Shown: positions 29,947 to 39,162 of the stretch, piece after piece
How the letters are laid out: every line of letters begins with the position of its first letter
Position numbering within the stretch: the first letter of the stretch is position 1
Source: Xanthomarina spongicola
Lineage (GTDB): Bacteria > Bacteroidota > Bacteroidia > Flavobacteriales > Flavobacteriaceae
Direction: 5' to 3'
Assembly: GCF_003148645.1 (NCBI RefSeq)
Contig: NZ_QGGP01000003.1
Coordinates: 62,001-126,000 of the forward strand
DNA: 64,000 nucleotides
Program-made: the position numbers and the translations under genes
Notes under the pieces: model-generated
Seen by the model: the letters and a program-made list of their open reading frames with translations, nothing else
Databases searched by the model: none
What the model was told of the DNA's origin: nothing

Positions 29947-31071
29947 CTATTTTCTATGCCTTCTATCTTTCCATTTATAGCTTGAAAAAACAGATATAAT
30001 AGCAATATAAACACAAAAAAACGGATATATTAAAGCACAAAATAGATAGCTTTTTAGAAGCTGTTTTTGATTAAAAAAAGTTGCTGTTTTTGCTAGTAGA
30101 ATGAAGTCAATTAACAATTTTACAAGAAAAATAAATAATAAAAAGTTGAAATTTAAATAGCCAATAGCAGTTAATAATAATGAAGAGATAATGGTAGCAT
30201 TCATAAGTAAAACTAGTAAACCAGTTAGCTTCCCAAAACTATTTTTATAATGTGTTGTTTTAGAAGCCCAACGTACTCGTTGCGATTTTAAACTCTTAAA
30301 ATTAGGTTGAGGTTTGGTTAGTACAATTGCTTGCTTTGCTTTTATAAAACGAACTTTATAAGGGTGTTTTTCTATGGCTTTTTGCAATAAAAACACATCG
30401 TCTCCACTTGCAATTTCCTTGTTGCCTTCAAAACCATTTAGTATTTTGAAGAAATCTTTTTTGTATGCTAAATTTGCGCCATTGCATAGAAAGGGCATTT
30501 TTATTCCAAACCCTCCAATTGTCGCTCCAACTAAACTTAAGAAATCAAGAGTTTGAAATCTATCTAAAAAAGTTTGCATATTGTAATATGTAACTGGAGC
30601 AGCAATCATGCTGCAATGGGTTTTATTTATAAAGTTGCTAAAACAATTAAGCCAAAATTCGGGTGCTAAACAATCTGCATCTGTGCTTACTATCCATTCG
30701 TTTTTGGCAAGTTCAATTGCCATTGTAATGGCATCTTTTTTGGGAGAATTAGAGATTCTTTGATTCTGAATAATTTGGAAATTAATGTTAGTGCCTTCAA
30801 GGTGTTTTCGTATTATTTTAACTGAAGTGTCTTCAGAAGCATCATTAACAAAAATAATTTCAAAGTTTGAAGTTGGATATTTAAGTTTTAAAATGGATTT
30901 TAATAATTCGGAAAGATTTTCAGCTTCATTACGAAAAGGAATAATTACAGAAAACGTGGATTTATTTTTACTATCTTCAAAATAAAAATCTTCAACTCTT
31001 TCGAACCCATAGATGAAACTTCCTATTAAAAGCACATATAAAAACGTGATGCAAACAATAATTGTCATCAT
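29947..31071 (-). CDS. Membrane glycosyltransferase family 2
   Basis: 374 residues. An N-terminal membrane segment precedes a GT-A domain with SVIIPFRNEAENL, the metal-binding TDAD (VSTDADCLAPEFW), GDDVFLL and SQRVRWASKTTHY, which is the Q/RxxRW acceptor motif of processive or membrane GT2 enzymes. Three or four C-terminal helices follow. It uses a nucleotide-sugar at the inner face of the membrane. The start ATGA overlaps the stop of the flippase-like gene, implying coupling. Acceptor and sugar are unknown. Confidence 0.88.
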   Translation of the reverse strand: MMTIIVCITFLYVLLIGSFIYGFERVEDFYFEDSKNKSTFSVIIPFRNEAENLSELLKSILKLKYPTSNFEIIFVNDASEDTSVKIIRKHLEGTNINFQIIQNQRISNSPKKDAITMAIELAKNEWIVSTDADCLAPEFWLNCFSNFINKTHCSMIAAPVTYYNMQTFLDRFQTLDFLSLVGATIGGFGIKMPFLCNGANLAYKKDFFKILNGFEGNKEIASGDDVFLLQKAIEKHPYKVRFIKAKQAIVLTKPQPNFKSLKSQRVRWASKTTHYKNSFGKLTGLLVLLMNATIISSLLLTAIGYLNFNFLLFIFLVKLLIDFILLAKTATFFNQKQLLKSYLFCALIYPFFCVYIAIISVFSSYKWKDRRHRK

Positions 31072-32039
31072 GACTTAACACTTTTTGGAAGTTTAAACTT
31101 TAAAACAAATACACTCCCAAGAATGCTTGGAAACACAAAATTGAGTAGCCACATACAAGTAACAATACTTAAAGTAGTTAATTCGTTAACACCAACAATG
31201 GAAAATAAATAAACTGCCACACTTCCTTTAATTATAACATCGAAAATAAAAATTGAAGGAATAATAGATGCTAATAAATACATAGACGTAATTACAATCA
31301 TAGCGTTTATATATGAAACTTCTACACCAAATAAGTGAAGTAAAAAATAAAATTGAAATGAAAAAATAAAATAACGAAGCACACTAAAAATCATGCAAAA
31401 CAAATAATGTTTAAAAGGGATGTTTTTGAAAAAAAGTAATACTTTTTCAATGGAGACACCCTTAATAGTTACTTCCTTTTTCTTTAACCCAAAAAAGGTT
31501 ATACTTGAAATAAGTATTAAAATAGCTAAAAATCTAGCAGAACTATGATAGCTAATATCTACTGGATATTTCGTAATAAAAAAGTATAAACCAAAAACAC
31601 CAAATAGAATAGTAACTAACATTTGCATTACATTACCAAGAAAATTTAACAAGACAATTTTCTTTCTAAATTCTGACGTATAAAAAATAGCTTTTGCGCC
31701 ATATTCTCCAATACGGTTTGGAGTGAATAGAGATACAGTTAAAGAGCCTAAACTTTGTTGAAGCGCATTTTTAAATGAAATCTTTGTAAAAATTGATACT
31801 AAATCTCGCCATTTTAAAATTTCTAAAAACCAGTTAAAAATGCTAAAAAGCATTAAAAAAAGCACATTTTTTACTGAAACAGAATCAGTTTTAATCAAAA
31901 AAGTGCTAAAAACTTCAAAATCTAATTGGTTGTTTGTAGTTAGTTTATTATAAATAAAATAAAATGCACCAACAACGATGCTTAATTTAAGAAGCACAAA
32001 AAAGAATTGTTTAGTTTTGTATGGTAAGGCTCTATACAT
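31068..32039 (-). CDS. Lysylphosphatidylglycerol synthase TM-like/flippase-family membrane protein
   Basis: 323 residues with about eight hydrophobic helices. The pattern SLTVSLFTPNRIGEYGAKAIFY (here read as pieces SLFTPNRIGEYGAKA) and the C-terminal IPSIFIFDVIIKGSVAVYL are hallmarks of the UPF0104/AglD2-type family, which includes the membrane half of MprF. These proteins are thought to move or modify lipid-linked molecules. There is no aminoacyl transferase domain. Its stop overlaps the GT2 start, so the two probably act on one lipid-linked glycan (inference). Confidence 0.8.
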   Translation of the reverse strand: MYRALPYKTKQFFFVLLKLSIVVGAFYFIYNKLTTNNQLDFEVFSTFLIKTDSVSVKNVLFLMLFSIFNWFLEILKWRDLVSIFTKISFKNALQQSLGSLTVSLFTPNRIGEYGAKAIFYTSEFRKKIVLLNFLGNVMQMLVTILFGVFGLYFFITKYPVDISYHSSARFLAILILISSITFFGLKKKEVTIKGVSIEKVLLFFKNIPFKHYLFCMIFSVLRYFIFSFQFYFLLHLFGVEVSYINAMIVITSMYLLASIIPSIFIFDVIIKGSVAVYLFSIVGVNELTTLSIVTCMWLLNFVFPSILGSVFVLKFKLPKSVKS

Positions 32040-32086
32040 TTATAGAATAACTATTTTATTTGCCGCAAATTAAACAATATAGTTTT

Positions 32087-32725
32087 ATGAACACATTTTT
32101 TATAAATTTCAAACAAACATTCGTTTTTATAAGTGTTATTTTTATTTCACTTTCAGGTTTTAGTCAAGCAGAAACAAGTAAATGGAAAGCACAGTTTGCT
32201 ATTGGTGTAAATCATCCTTTTTCAGAAGGATTTGTTGATGGATATTATGCAAAAGGCATAAATTTTCCTACCATAAATTTAGGGCTTCAACACATGTTTA
32301 AAAGGCAATTTGGAGCCAAATTAGATTTTGGATACAATAGGTTTTCAAATGAAGTTAACTCATTAGAATTTAAAGTGAATTATTCTAGAATCAATGCACA
32401 ATTTGTTTACGACCCAACTCCAGTTATGACATTTTTACCAGTAGGTTTTGGAATTGTTGCACATGCTGGACCAGGATTTAGTATTATTAAGCCTTTAGGA
32501 ATATATACAGAGAACAAAACATCTTTTTTAAACGTGATGGCTGGTATTGAATTGCATTATAGTATTACACAACTATTAACCGTTTATTTAGACACCTCTT
32601 ATATTTATGGATTTAGTAGCGATTTCGATCCTGTTTTTGATGGCTATGGATCTTTTAACGGAAATTTATTAACTGCAACTATTGGTGTGTCGTACTCTTT
32701 AAGTGGTTGTTATTATTGTGATTAA
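32087..32725 (+). CDS. Outer-membrane beta-barrel-like protein
   Basis: 212 residues from ATG 32087 (MNTFFINFKQTFVFISVIFI), preceded in frame by nine unlikely residues. The signal peptide ends LSGFSQ. The mature part alternates polar and hydrophobic strands (INLGLQHMFKRQFGAKLDFGYNRF is one such region, given here in part: GAKLDFGYNRF), ending TIGVSYSLSGCYYCD. The extra C-terminal Cys pair is unusual for a barrel. The function is unknown. Its stop overlaps the ruvC start by one base. Confidence 0.7.
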   Translation: MNTFFINFKQTFVFISVIFISLSGFSQAETSKWKAQFAIGVNHPFSEGFVDGYYAKGINFPTINLGLQHMFKRQFGAKLDFGYNRFSNEVNSLEFKVNYSRINAQFVYDPTPVMTFLPVGFGIVAHAGPGFSIIKPLGIYTENKTSFLNVMAGIELHYSITQLLTVYLDTSYIYGFSSDFDPVFDGYGSFNGNLLTATIGVSYSLSGCYYCD

Positions 32726-33279
32726 TGAGCAAAGAAAAAATTATATTAGGTATAGATCCAGGAACGACCATTATGGGATTTGGTCTTATAAAAGTGGTTG
32801 GAAAAACCATGAAGTTTATGCAGTTAAATGAATTGGATTTAAAAAAGTACGACGACCATTATTTAAAGTTAAAACTCATTTTTGAACGAACCATAGAGCT
32901 AATTGAAACACATCATCCAGACGAAATTGCTATTGAAGCTCCTTTTTTTGGAAAAAATGTTCAAAGCATGCTTAAATTAGGTAGAGCTCAAGGTGTAGCA
33001 ATGGCAGCAGGCCTAAGTAGAGAAATTCCTATTACTGAATATTCGCCAAAAAAAATAAAAATGGCTATTACTGGAAACGGAAATGCTAGTAAAGAGCAAG
33101 TGGCTAAAATGCTTCAAAGTTTGTTGGGAATAAAAAAGCTTCCAAAGAACCTAGATTCCATGGATGGTTTAGGTGCAGCAGTATGTCATTTTTATAATGA
33201 AGGTAGAATTGAAATTGGTAAAAGCTATTCTGGTTGGAGTGCTTTTGTAAAGCAGAATGAAGATCGCGTAAAGAAATAG
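32725..33279 (+). CDS. ruvC: Holliday junction resolvase RuvC
   Basis: 184 residues, normal length. The RNase H-like fold has the catalytic acids D11 in LGIDPGTTIMGFG, the Glu in IAIEAPFFGKN and a late Asp in LDSMDGLGAA. It cleaves four-way junctions made by RuvAB in recombination and repair. The ATG overlaps the stop of the preceding barrel-like gene (TAATG), so it is translated as part of that unit. DUF3667 and hemW follow within a few bases. Confidence 0.95.
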   Translation: MSKEKIILGIDPGTTIMGFGLIKVVGKTMKFMQLNELDLKKYDDHYLKLKLIFERTIELIETHHPDEIAIEAPFFGKNVQSMLKLGRAQGVAMAAGLSREIPITEYSPKKIKMAITGNGNASKEQVAKMLQSLLGIKKLPKNLDSMDGLGAAVCHFYNEGRIEIGKSYSGWSAFVKQNEDRVKK

Positions 33280-33283
33280 TATC

Positions 33284-34024
33284 ATGGAAAATAAATCAAT
33301 TTGTAAAAACTGTAACTCAGAAATTTCTGGTAGTTATTGTTCTAGCTGTGGTCAACGAACAACAATTCATAAAGTAACATTTAAAGAGACTTTTCAAGAT
33401 TTTATGGATGTTGTATTTTCGATAAATTCACCTCTATTTCTAACACTAAAATTATTAGTAATAAACCCTGGGAAATTATTTAATGAATATTTAAACGGTA
33501 AACGAAAAACTTACTATAGACCAGTTCCCTTTTTCATATTAACAACGATTGTATTTGTACTTATAAGAGTATTATTGGATTATGATCCAATGGAGAATAT
33601 GGTAGTTGTAGGAAATGAGAGTATGGATCAAAGCTTGATTAATAATGCTGGAATATTTATGGCAAAAAATATAAATAATATTATTTTTACTTTTGTTTTT
33701 TCTTTTGCCATTTTCGTCAAATTGTTCTTTTATAAAAAGTACACATTTGCTGAATATCTTGCTGTTTCGTTTTACGTTATTGGGTTTTATATAATTATAA
33801 CAACTATTTTAATGTTTGGTTTACAATATGCTGGGGCACAGTATAGAATGGTGCCATTTATAATCTTGTTTTTCTACATGATTTACGTTCTAACTTCTTT
33901 GTTTAAAAAGAATAAAGTATTAACGATTCTTAAAACTGTATTTGTGTTTTTATTCTCGATATTTTTTTACATGATATTTGGATATGGAATTTCATTTCTT
34001 ATTGTCTGGTTGAAAACTTTGTAA
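33284..34024 (+). CDS. DUF3667 membrane protein (paralogue 1)
   Basis: 246 residues. An N-terminal zinc-ribbon-like module CKNCNSEISGSYCSSCGQR (two CxxC pairs) is followed by the DUF3667 region NPGKLFNEYLNGKRKTYYRP and four to five membrane helices. The function is unknown. A second member of the family is encoded at 35153, on the other side of hemW, with the same zinc module and the same order of helices. The start is 4 bases after ruvC and the stop overlaps hemW by one base. Confidence 0.88.
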   Translation: MENKSICKNCNSEISGSYCSSCGQRTTIHKVTFKETFQDFMDVVFSINSPLFLTLKLLVINPGKLFNEYLNGKRKTYYRPVPFFILTTIVFVLIRVLLDYDPMENMVVVGNESMDQSLINNAGIFMAKNINNIIFTFVFSFAIFVKLFFYKKYTFAEYLAVSFYVIGFYIIITTILMFGLQYAGAQYRMVPFIILFFYMIYVLTSLFKKNKVLTILKTVFVFLFSIFFYMIFGYGISFLIVWLKTL

Positions 34025-35151
34025 TGGCAGGAATTTACATTCACATACCATTTTGCAAGCAAGCTTGTTTTTATTGCGACTTTCACTTCACTACCTCATT
34101 AAAAAAGAAAGACGAATTAGTTGGCGCTTTAGTAAGTGAACTAGAACTGCGTAAAGACGAATTTAAAAATCAAACGGTTGAAACCATTTATTTTGGAGGA
34201 GGAACACCAAGTTTATTGACTAATCAAGAATTGCAGTCTCTAATAGATTCAGTTTATAAAAATTATCAAGTAGTTACAAATCCAGAAATTACTCTGGAAG
34301 CCAATCCAGACGACTTAACTAATAGGCGAATATTCGAACTTTCTAAAAGTCCTATTAATCGATTAAGTATTGGTATTCAATCTTTTTTTGAAGACGATTT
34401 AAAATCTATGAATCGCGCACATTCTTCTAAAGAAGCAAATAATTGTTTGTCTGAGGCAACTAGCCACTTCAATAATATTACCATCGATTTAATTTACGGC
34501 ATTCCAAATATGAGCTTGGAAAAATGGAACGAAAATTTACAAATAGCATTCGGTTTTGGAGTGAATCATATTTCTAGCTATGCTTTAACAGTCGAACCGA
34601 AAACAGCTTTGGATACCTTTATTAAAAAAGGACAATATCCACCAATGGATGATGCGTTGGCGCAGCTTCATTTTAATCATTTAATTTCAGAAACAGCAAA
34701 ACAAGGCTTTGTGCATTATGAGATTTCGAATTTTGGAAAACCAAATTACTTTTCGAAACACAATACAAGTTATTGGCAAGGAAAACCCTATATTGGAATT
34801 GGACCTTCGGCTCATTCATTTCATGGAAATACGCGAAGTTGGAATGTGTCTAACAATACCAAATACATTAAAAGCATAAATGAAAACAGTTTGCCAAATA
34901 CTAAAGAAATTCTAACCATTCAAGAACAATATAACGAATATGTGATGACAGGATTAAGAACTATTTGGGGAGTTTCTTTAGAAAAAGTGCAACAAGATTT
35001 CGGAGAAGTATACAAAGCGTACCTTATTGAACAATCTCAAAAACATATTAATCAGCAATTATTGTATATTAATCAAGACAAATTACTAATCACAAAAGAA
35101 GGTAAATTTTTAAGCGATGGAATTGCTTCAGATTTGTTTAAGTTGAATTAA
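34024..35151 (+). CDS. hemW: Radical SAM heme chaperone HemW
   Basis: 375 residues. The radical SAM CxxxCxxC motif is present in HIPFCKQACFYCDFHF (Cys11, Cys15, Cys18), followed by TIYFGGGTPSLL and IQSFFEDDLKSMNRAHS. HemW-type proteins resemble oxygen-independent coproporphyrinogen oxidase but insert heme into respiratory enzymes. The family's extra fourth Cys and short N-terminus fit HemW rather than HemN. It lies between two DUF3667 genes with near-zero spacing. Confidence 0.9.
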   Translation: MAGIYIHIPFCKQACFYCDFHFTTSLKKKDELVGALVSELELRKDEFKNQTVETIYFGGGTPSLLTNQELQSLIDSVYKNYQVVTNPEITLEANPDDLTNRRIFELSKSPINRLSIGIQSFFEDDLKSMNRAHSSKEANNCLSEATSHFNNITIDLIYGIPNMSLEKWNENLQIAFGFGVNHISSYALTVEPKTALDTFIKKGQYPPMDDALAQLHFNHLISETAKQGFVHYEISNFGKPNYFSKHNTSYWQGKPYIGIGPSAHSFHGNTRSWNVSNNTKYIKSINENSLPNTKEILTIQEQYNEYVMTGLRTIWGVSLEKVQQDFGEVYKAYLIEQSQKHINQQLLYINQDKLLITKEGKFLSDGIASDLFKLN

Positions 35152-35152
35152 A

Positions 35153-35929
35153 ATGAATAATGAATCTTGTAAAAATTGTAGCGTACAATTAGTAGGTAAG
35201 TTTTGCCATAATTGTGGAGAAAAAGTAGTTGAGAAAACGGATTTTTCGTTAAAAACTTTACTTCATCAGTTCGTGGATGGTGTGTTTAATATAGATTCTA
35301 AGGTCTATAAAACTTTTATACATTTATTATTTAAACCAGGAATATTAACAATAAGATATATAGAAGGAATCCGGAAACCTTTTATGAAACCTATTCAAGT
35401 GTTTTTAATTGCCAACGTATTGTTTTTTTTACTTTTAACTCAAGCAGATATTTTAAGAATTCCAGCAAAGTATTATTTTAATAGTGGGAAGAATTTAAAC
35501 ATTGAAAAAAAAATGGTAGCAACAGGTTCTACTGAAACAGAACTTGTTCAATCTTATGATAGAGTCTCAACAAATATTTCAAAATCTGCTGTTGTTTTAA
35601 TTGTACCAGTTTTAGCAATAGCTTTTTGGGTCTTGTTTTATCAAACAAGATTTTTATTTGGTATGCATTTAATTTTTGCCATGCATTACTTGTCATTCTT
35701 TTTTTTAAGCTGTCTCTTGGCTATTTCAGTTCATAAATTTGGGAATCGAGCTGTTCAGGCTTTTATTATACTTACTAATTTTATATATTTATTTTTTGCC
35801 ATTAAAGAGGTTTATAAAAGCAGATATATTATAGCGTTTCTTAAAACAATAGCTATACTTCTAATTTTTGTAGTAATAACTGGTTTATACCGAGAATTCA
35901 TAAGTTATTTATCATTTAAAATATTATAA
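35153..35929 (+). CDS. DUF3667 membrane protein (paralogue 2)
   Basis: 258 residues. The same architecture as the gene at 33284: a zinc-ribbon CKNCSVQLVGKFCHNCGEK, then FKPGILTIRYIEGIRKPFMKP and several membrane helices (for example PIQVFLIANVLFFLLL). Sequence identity to paralogue 1 is modest, so the duplication is old. It begins one base after the hemW stop, within the same operon. The function is unknown; the zinc module suggests binding to protein or nucleic acid on the cytoplasmic face (inference). Confidence 0.87.
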   Translation: MNNESCKNCSVQLVGKFCHNCGEKVVEKTDFSLKTLLHQFVDGVFNIDSKVYKTFIHLLFKPGILTIRYIEGIRKPFMKPIQVFLIANVLFFLLLTQADILRIPAKYYFNSGKNLNIEKKMVATGSTETELVQSYDRVSTNISKSAVVLIVPVLAIAFWVLFYQTRFLFGMHLIFAMHYLSFFFLSCLLAISVHKFGNRAVQAFIILTNFIYLFFAIKEVYKSRYIIAFLKTIAILLIFVVITGLYREFISYLSFKIL

Positions 35930-35931
35930 TT

Positions 35932-36681
35932 GTGATTGCAACCATTCAATATAATTCAAAAAAACTTCAAATAGATTTATCGAAACCTTTAGATATTTCT
36001 ATACCATTAAGAGCATCGAAAAACAATGTAAATGCATGGTATTTAGAAGAGCCAAAAATCGAACCTGTAAAAGATGGCGAATGGACTGCAAGTGTGGCAG
36101 AAGGAGCAGATGTTAATTTTAATAATATTTGGTTTAATCCACATGCACATGGAACACATACAGAATGTGTTGGACATATAACTGAAAAATCGCATTCTAT
36201 AAATCAGAATTTAAAACAATTTTTCTTCTTAGCAGAAGTCATAACTGTAGCACCAGAAAAAAAAGGAGAAGACTTTGTGATTTCTAAAAAGCAGATCCAG
36301 TTTGCATTAGGAAATAAAAAACGTGATGCAGTTGTAATTAGAACCATTCCAAACACAAAAGAAAAATTATCTAAACAATATTCTCATACAAATCCACCTT
36401 ATTTATTATCTGAAGCAGCTATTTATTTGCGAGAAAAAGGAGTAAAGCATTTATTAATTGATTTGCCAAGTATTGATAAAGAACAAGACGATGGCGAATT
36501 ATTGGCACATAATGCATTTTGGAATACTGCTGGCAGGACAAGGTTTGATGCTACAATAACAGAATTTATTTTTGTGCCAAATACAGTTATAGATGGAACA
36601 CACTTTCTCAATTTACAAATTGCACCTTTTGAAAATGATGCTACACCTAGTAAGCCTGTTTTATACGAAATAATAGAGTAA
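35932..36681 (+). CDS. Cyclase-family (kynurenine formamidase-like) metal hydrolase
   Basis: 249 residues from GTG 35932, two bases after the previous stop. The metal-binding pattern HAHGTHTECVGHI corresponds to HxGTHxDxPxH of the cyclase family, with Glu in place of Asp and an altered last part. DLSKPLDISIPL near the N-terminus and the C-terminal region ending LQIAPFENDATPSKPVLYEI fit the fold. Members hydrolyse amides or lactones such as N-formylkynurenine. No tryptophan pathway genes are adjacent, so the substrate is open. Confidence 0.8.
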   Translation: MIATIQYNSKKLQIDLSKPLDISIPLRASKNNVNAWYLEEPKIEPVKDGEWTASVAEGADVNFNNIWFNPHAHGTHTECVGHITEKSHSINQNLKQFFFLAEVITVAPEKKGEDFVISKKQIQFALGNKKRDAVVIRTIPNTKEKLSKQYSHTNPPYLLSEAAIYLREKGVKHLLIDLPSIDKEQDDGELLAHNAFWNTAGRTRFDATITEFIFVPNTVIDGTHFLNLQIAPFENDATPSKPVLYEIIE

Positions 36682-36698
36682 AAGTTTTAAAAGAGATT

Positions 36699-37061
36699 AT
36701 GAACATAGAACAATTCCGTAATTACTGTTTAAGCAAAAAGGCAACAACAGAGCATTTTCCTTTTGACAATGATGTGCTGGTGTTTAAAGTGTTGAACAAA
36801 ATGTTTGCACTAGCATCATTAAAACAATGGGAAAGTGGCGATGGATATATTAACTTAAAATGCGATCCAGAATATGCCATTGAGTTAAGAGAAACTTATC
36901 AAAGTATAAAACCAGGCTACCATATGAACAAGCAATTATGGAATAGTGTTTATATTCATCGTGGCGAATTACAGACTAAATTTATCTTGGAACTTATTGA
37001 TCATTCCTATGAAATGATTGTAAAAGGCATGACCAAAAAAATGCGAGAATCTCTTCAATAA
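36699..37061 (+). CDS. MmcQ/YjbR-family protein
   Basis: 120 residues, the full length of the family. MNIEQFRNYCLSKKATTEHF, FKVLNKMFALASL and INLKCDPEYAIELRE are recognisable YjbR/MmcQ patterns, and PGYHMNKQLWNSVYI is the conserved C-terminal part. The fold is a double-wing DNA-binding-like domain found as a stand-alone protein in many bacteria. The function is unknown. It probably shares a transcript with the cyclase gene 17 bases upstream. Confidence 0.88.
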   Translation: MNIEQFRNYCLSKKATTEHFPFDNDVLVFKVLNKMFALASLKQWESGDGYINLKCDPEYAIELRETYQSIKPGYHMNKQLWNSVYIHRGELQTKFILELIDHSYEMIVKGMTKKMRESLQ

Positions 37062-37116
37062 AATAGTATGTTTGCAAAGTAGAATTTTATTCCAAAAACA
37101 AACAAACAATATTCCA

Positions 37117-37695
37117 ATGAGCGTATTACAAACATTACAAGAAAGAAGCAATCATACATGCGAATTATGTGCATCTACAGAAGGTTTAATGCAATATACC
37201 TTGCCGCCATCGTTAAATGAAAATGTAGATAATAGTGTCTTGGTTTGCAAAACCTGTTTAGACCAAATTGAGGGCAATTCAGATATGGATGTAAACCATT
37301 GGAGATGTTTAAATGATTGCATGTGGAACGAACATGTAGCAGTACAAATTTTGTCTTGGAGAATGCTTCAAAGACTTCGTGGAGAAGGTTGGCCAAAAGA
37401 TTTGTTGGACATGATGTATTTAGACGATGAAGCCATGGCTTTAGCTAGAGCTACTGGAGAACATGAAGACGAAGCCAGTAAAATAATACACAGAGATTTA
37501 AATGGCGTTATTTTAGAAAATGGCGATTCGGTTGTTTTAATAAAAGATTTAAAAGTAAAAGGATCAAGTATGATCGCTAAACAAGGAACAGCAGTAAGAA
37601 ATATTCGTTTAGATCATGAAAATGCAGAGTATATAGAAGGTAAAGTCGATGGTCAGAATATTGTTATTATAACCAAATACGTAAAGAAAACATAA
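37117..37695 (+). CDS. PhnA-domain zinc protein
   Basis: 192 residues from ATG 37117; the track start 45 bases upstream is before the natural MSVLQTLQERSNHTCELC. A zinc ribbon is formed by CELC and CKTC. The C-terminal 65 residues are a PhnA/YjdM domain with LENGDSVVLIKDLKVKGSS and KQGTAVRNIRLDHENAEYI. Despite the name, YjdM/PhnA proteins are not proven phosphonate enzymes. There is a 120-residue middle part specific to this subgroup (WRCLNDCMWNEHVAVQ). Confidence 0.85.
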   Translation: MSVLQTLQERSNHTCELCASTEGLMQYTLPPSLNENVDNSVLVCKTCLDQIEGNSDMDVNHWRCLNDCMWNEHVAVQILSWRMLQRLRGEGWPKDLLDMMYLDDEAMALARATGEHEDEASKIIHRDLNGVILENGDSVVLIKDLKVKGSSMIAKQGTAVRNIRLDHENAEYIEGKVDGQNIVIITKYVKKT

Positions 37696-37904
37696 CAAGT
37701 AATGCCTTTATTATCAAGTTGTTGTAGATTAAATGAATAAAAATCTTGTTAGTTTATCGAATAAATAGGCACGATTTTTTCGTTTGTCTAGTACTTATGT
37801 TTTTTGTCGATTTTATTATTCCCAATCCTCTTTTCATTATATATTTATATCATCAAACCTGATTAATAGCATAAACAGATTGACTAATTTAATTTTATGT
37901 TATT

Positions 37905-38183
37905 ATGAATCTAACAATTACTCACTACAACAATTTCTTTAAAGTTACAGGCATTTTAAACAGACAATCTGTTGGTGTGTTTCTAAAAGAATTTCAAGAT
38001 GTTTTTGAAAGAAATCAATCTATAACTATAAGTATTGAGGGTTTACAAAGTATTGATAAGGATGGTGTAAATGCTTTAGCAAAACTGCACAACGAATCTA
38101 TTGTATTAAAAAAACAATTATCTATTATTGGTTTTGGTTGTAAGGATTTATACGATCATTTTAAATCTCATGATGCTGCATAA
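37905..38183 (+). CDS. STAS-domain-like small protein
   Basis: 92 residues. The pattern FFKVTGILNRQSVGVFLKEF, ITISIEGLQSIDKDGVNALAKLH and LSIIGFGCKDLYDHF follows the beta-alpha order of STAS (anti-sigma antagonist-like) domains. The usual phosphorylatable Ser is replaced in GLQSIDKDGVNAL, which has S and D but not the standard DxSG. It is not next to an anti-sigma factor or kinase. A 209-base non-coding gap precedes it. Family placement is moderately sure. Confidence 0.65.
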   Translation: MNLTITHYNNFFKVTGILNRQSVGVFLKEFQDVFERNQSITISIEGLQSIDKDGVNALAKLHNESIVLKKQLSIIGFGCKDLYDHFKSHDAA

Positions 38184-38615
38184 TTAACAAGACATATCTG
38201 CTATTATTTTCCATTCACCATTAATTTTTTTAAAGATAATTATAAAAACGCCATTAGCATTGCCTACATCTCTAGTTAAATGATATTCGCCCATAACCCA
38301 ATAGGTATTATCTTCAATTTTGGAAACATCGTTAATAACAAATTCTAAAATACCACTTTCGGCTTTAGTTGGATAACCTTTTTTGTAATTATTTAAGGTA
38401 TTTTCCCAGCCTTTTGTTAAACCGCCTCCACCATAAAATTTAAGAGAATCATTTTTCCAGTAACCTTTCATGAATCCTTCCATGTCATGATTGTTCCAAG
38501 CTATTTCTTGTAAATTCATAACGGCTAAAATAGCTTCTTTATCATTATTAACACCAGTTTGTGCATTGCAAGCTATTGAGCCAAGAATGCAAAGGAATAA
38601 AAACAATTTTTTCAT
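38184..38615 (-). CDS. Secreted SnoaL/DUF4440-like (NTF2-fold) protein
   Basis: 143 residues from ATG 38615 with signal peptide LFLFLCILGSIACNAQ. The mature part has KEAILAVMNLQEIAWNNHDM and FMKGYWKNDSLKFYGGGG, typical of the NTF2-like DUF4440/SnoaL group, and ends GVFIIIFKKINGEWKIIAD. These are small cone-shaped pocket proteins of varied function. It is convergent with the STAS gene, with no gap between the two stops. A periplasmic role is inferred from the signal peptide. Confidence 0.82.
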   Translation of the reverse strand: MKKLFLFLCILGSIACNAQTGVNNDKEAILAVMNLQEIAWNNHDMEGFMKGYWKNDSLKFYGGGGLTKGWENTLNNYKKGYPTKAESGILEFVINDVSKIEDNTYWVMGEYHLTRDVGNANGVFIIIFKKINGEWKIIADMSC

Positions 38616-38872
38616 GTTTAAATATACTAACAAAAAATTACATTTCACATAATTAATAGATAGATTATAAAGCAACTTTAATCTGATATTATTATGATTT
38701 TAACGAAAAATTTAATCGGCTGTTTTTTTGTTTGCTAAAAAAGGATAAATTAGTCTCATTAACTTGCTGTTATCTTAAACTATTTAATTTCTCCCGAAAC
38801 ATTTTAATAGTAAAACAGATTGATTTCTAATATAAATTGGAATGAATTAAGTTATTAAATGTTATATATCAA

Positions 38873-39133
38873 ATGAAAAGTACAAACGAATTAAAAGCCA
38901 ACATTAAAAAATACATTTTAGAAGCATCTTTGTCTGATGTGAAAGATGTGGAAGACGATGCCTTGATTTTTGAAAATGGCTTATTGGATTCTATGGGATT
39001 ATTGTTTCTTATTGAATTTTTAGGTGAATCCTTTCAGGTTGAGGTAAGTGATGAAGAATTAAATCCAAAAAATTTCGAATCCATTAATAATATTGTCTCT
39101 TTCGTATCCAACAAACTATCTGTAAAAGTTTAA
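38873..39133 (+). CDS. Acyl carrier protein of a small biosynthetic cluster
   Basis: 86 residues. The phosphopantetheine attachment site is Ser40 in GLLDSMGLLFLIEF, with the usual helix-rich acidic character (SDEELNPKNFES). It differs from the fatty-acid ACP, which sits in fab operons and has DSLD rather than DSMG. It is followed within 30 bases by an asparagine-synthase-like gene, then NadE-like and AMP-ligase genes. The product is therefore likely an acyl or aminoacyl group carried on this protein (inference). Confidence 0.88.
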   Translation: MKSTNELKANIKKYILEASLSDVKDVEDDALIFENGLLDSMGLLFLIEFLGESFQVEVSDEELNPKNFESINNIVSFVSNKLSVKV

Positions 39134-39162
39134 GTTCTTCAGCAAACAACAACTAATTTAAC

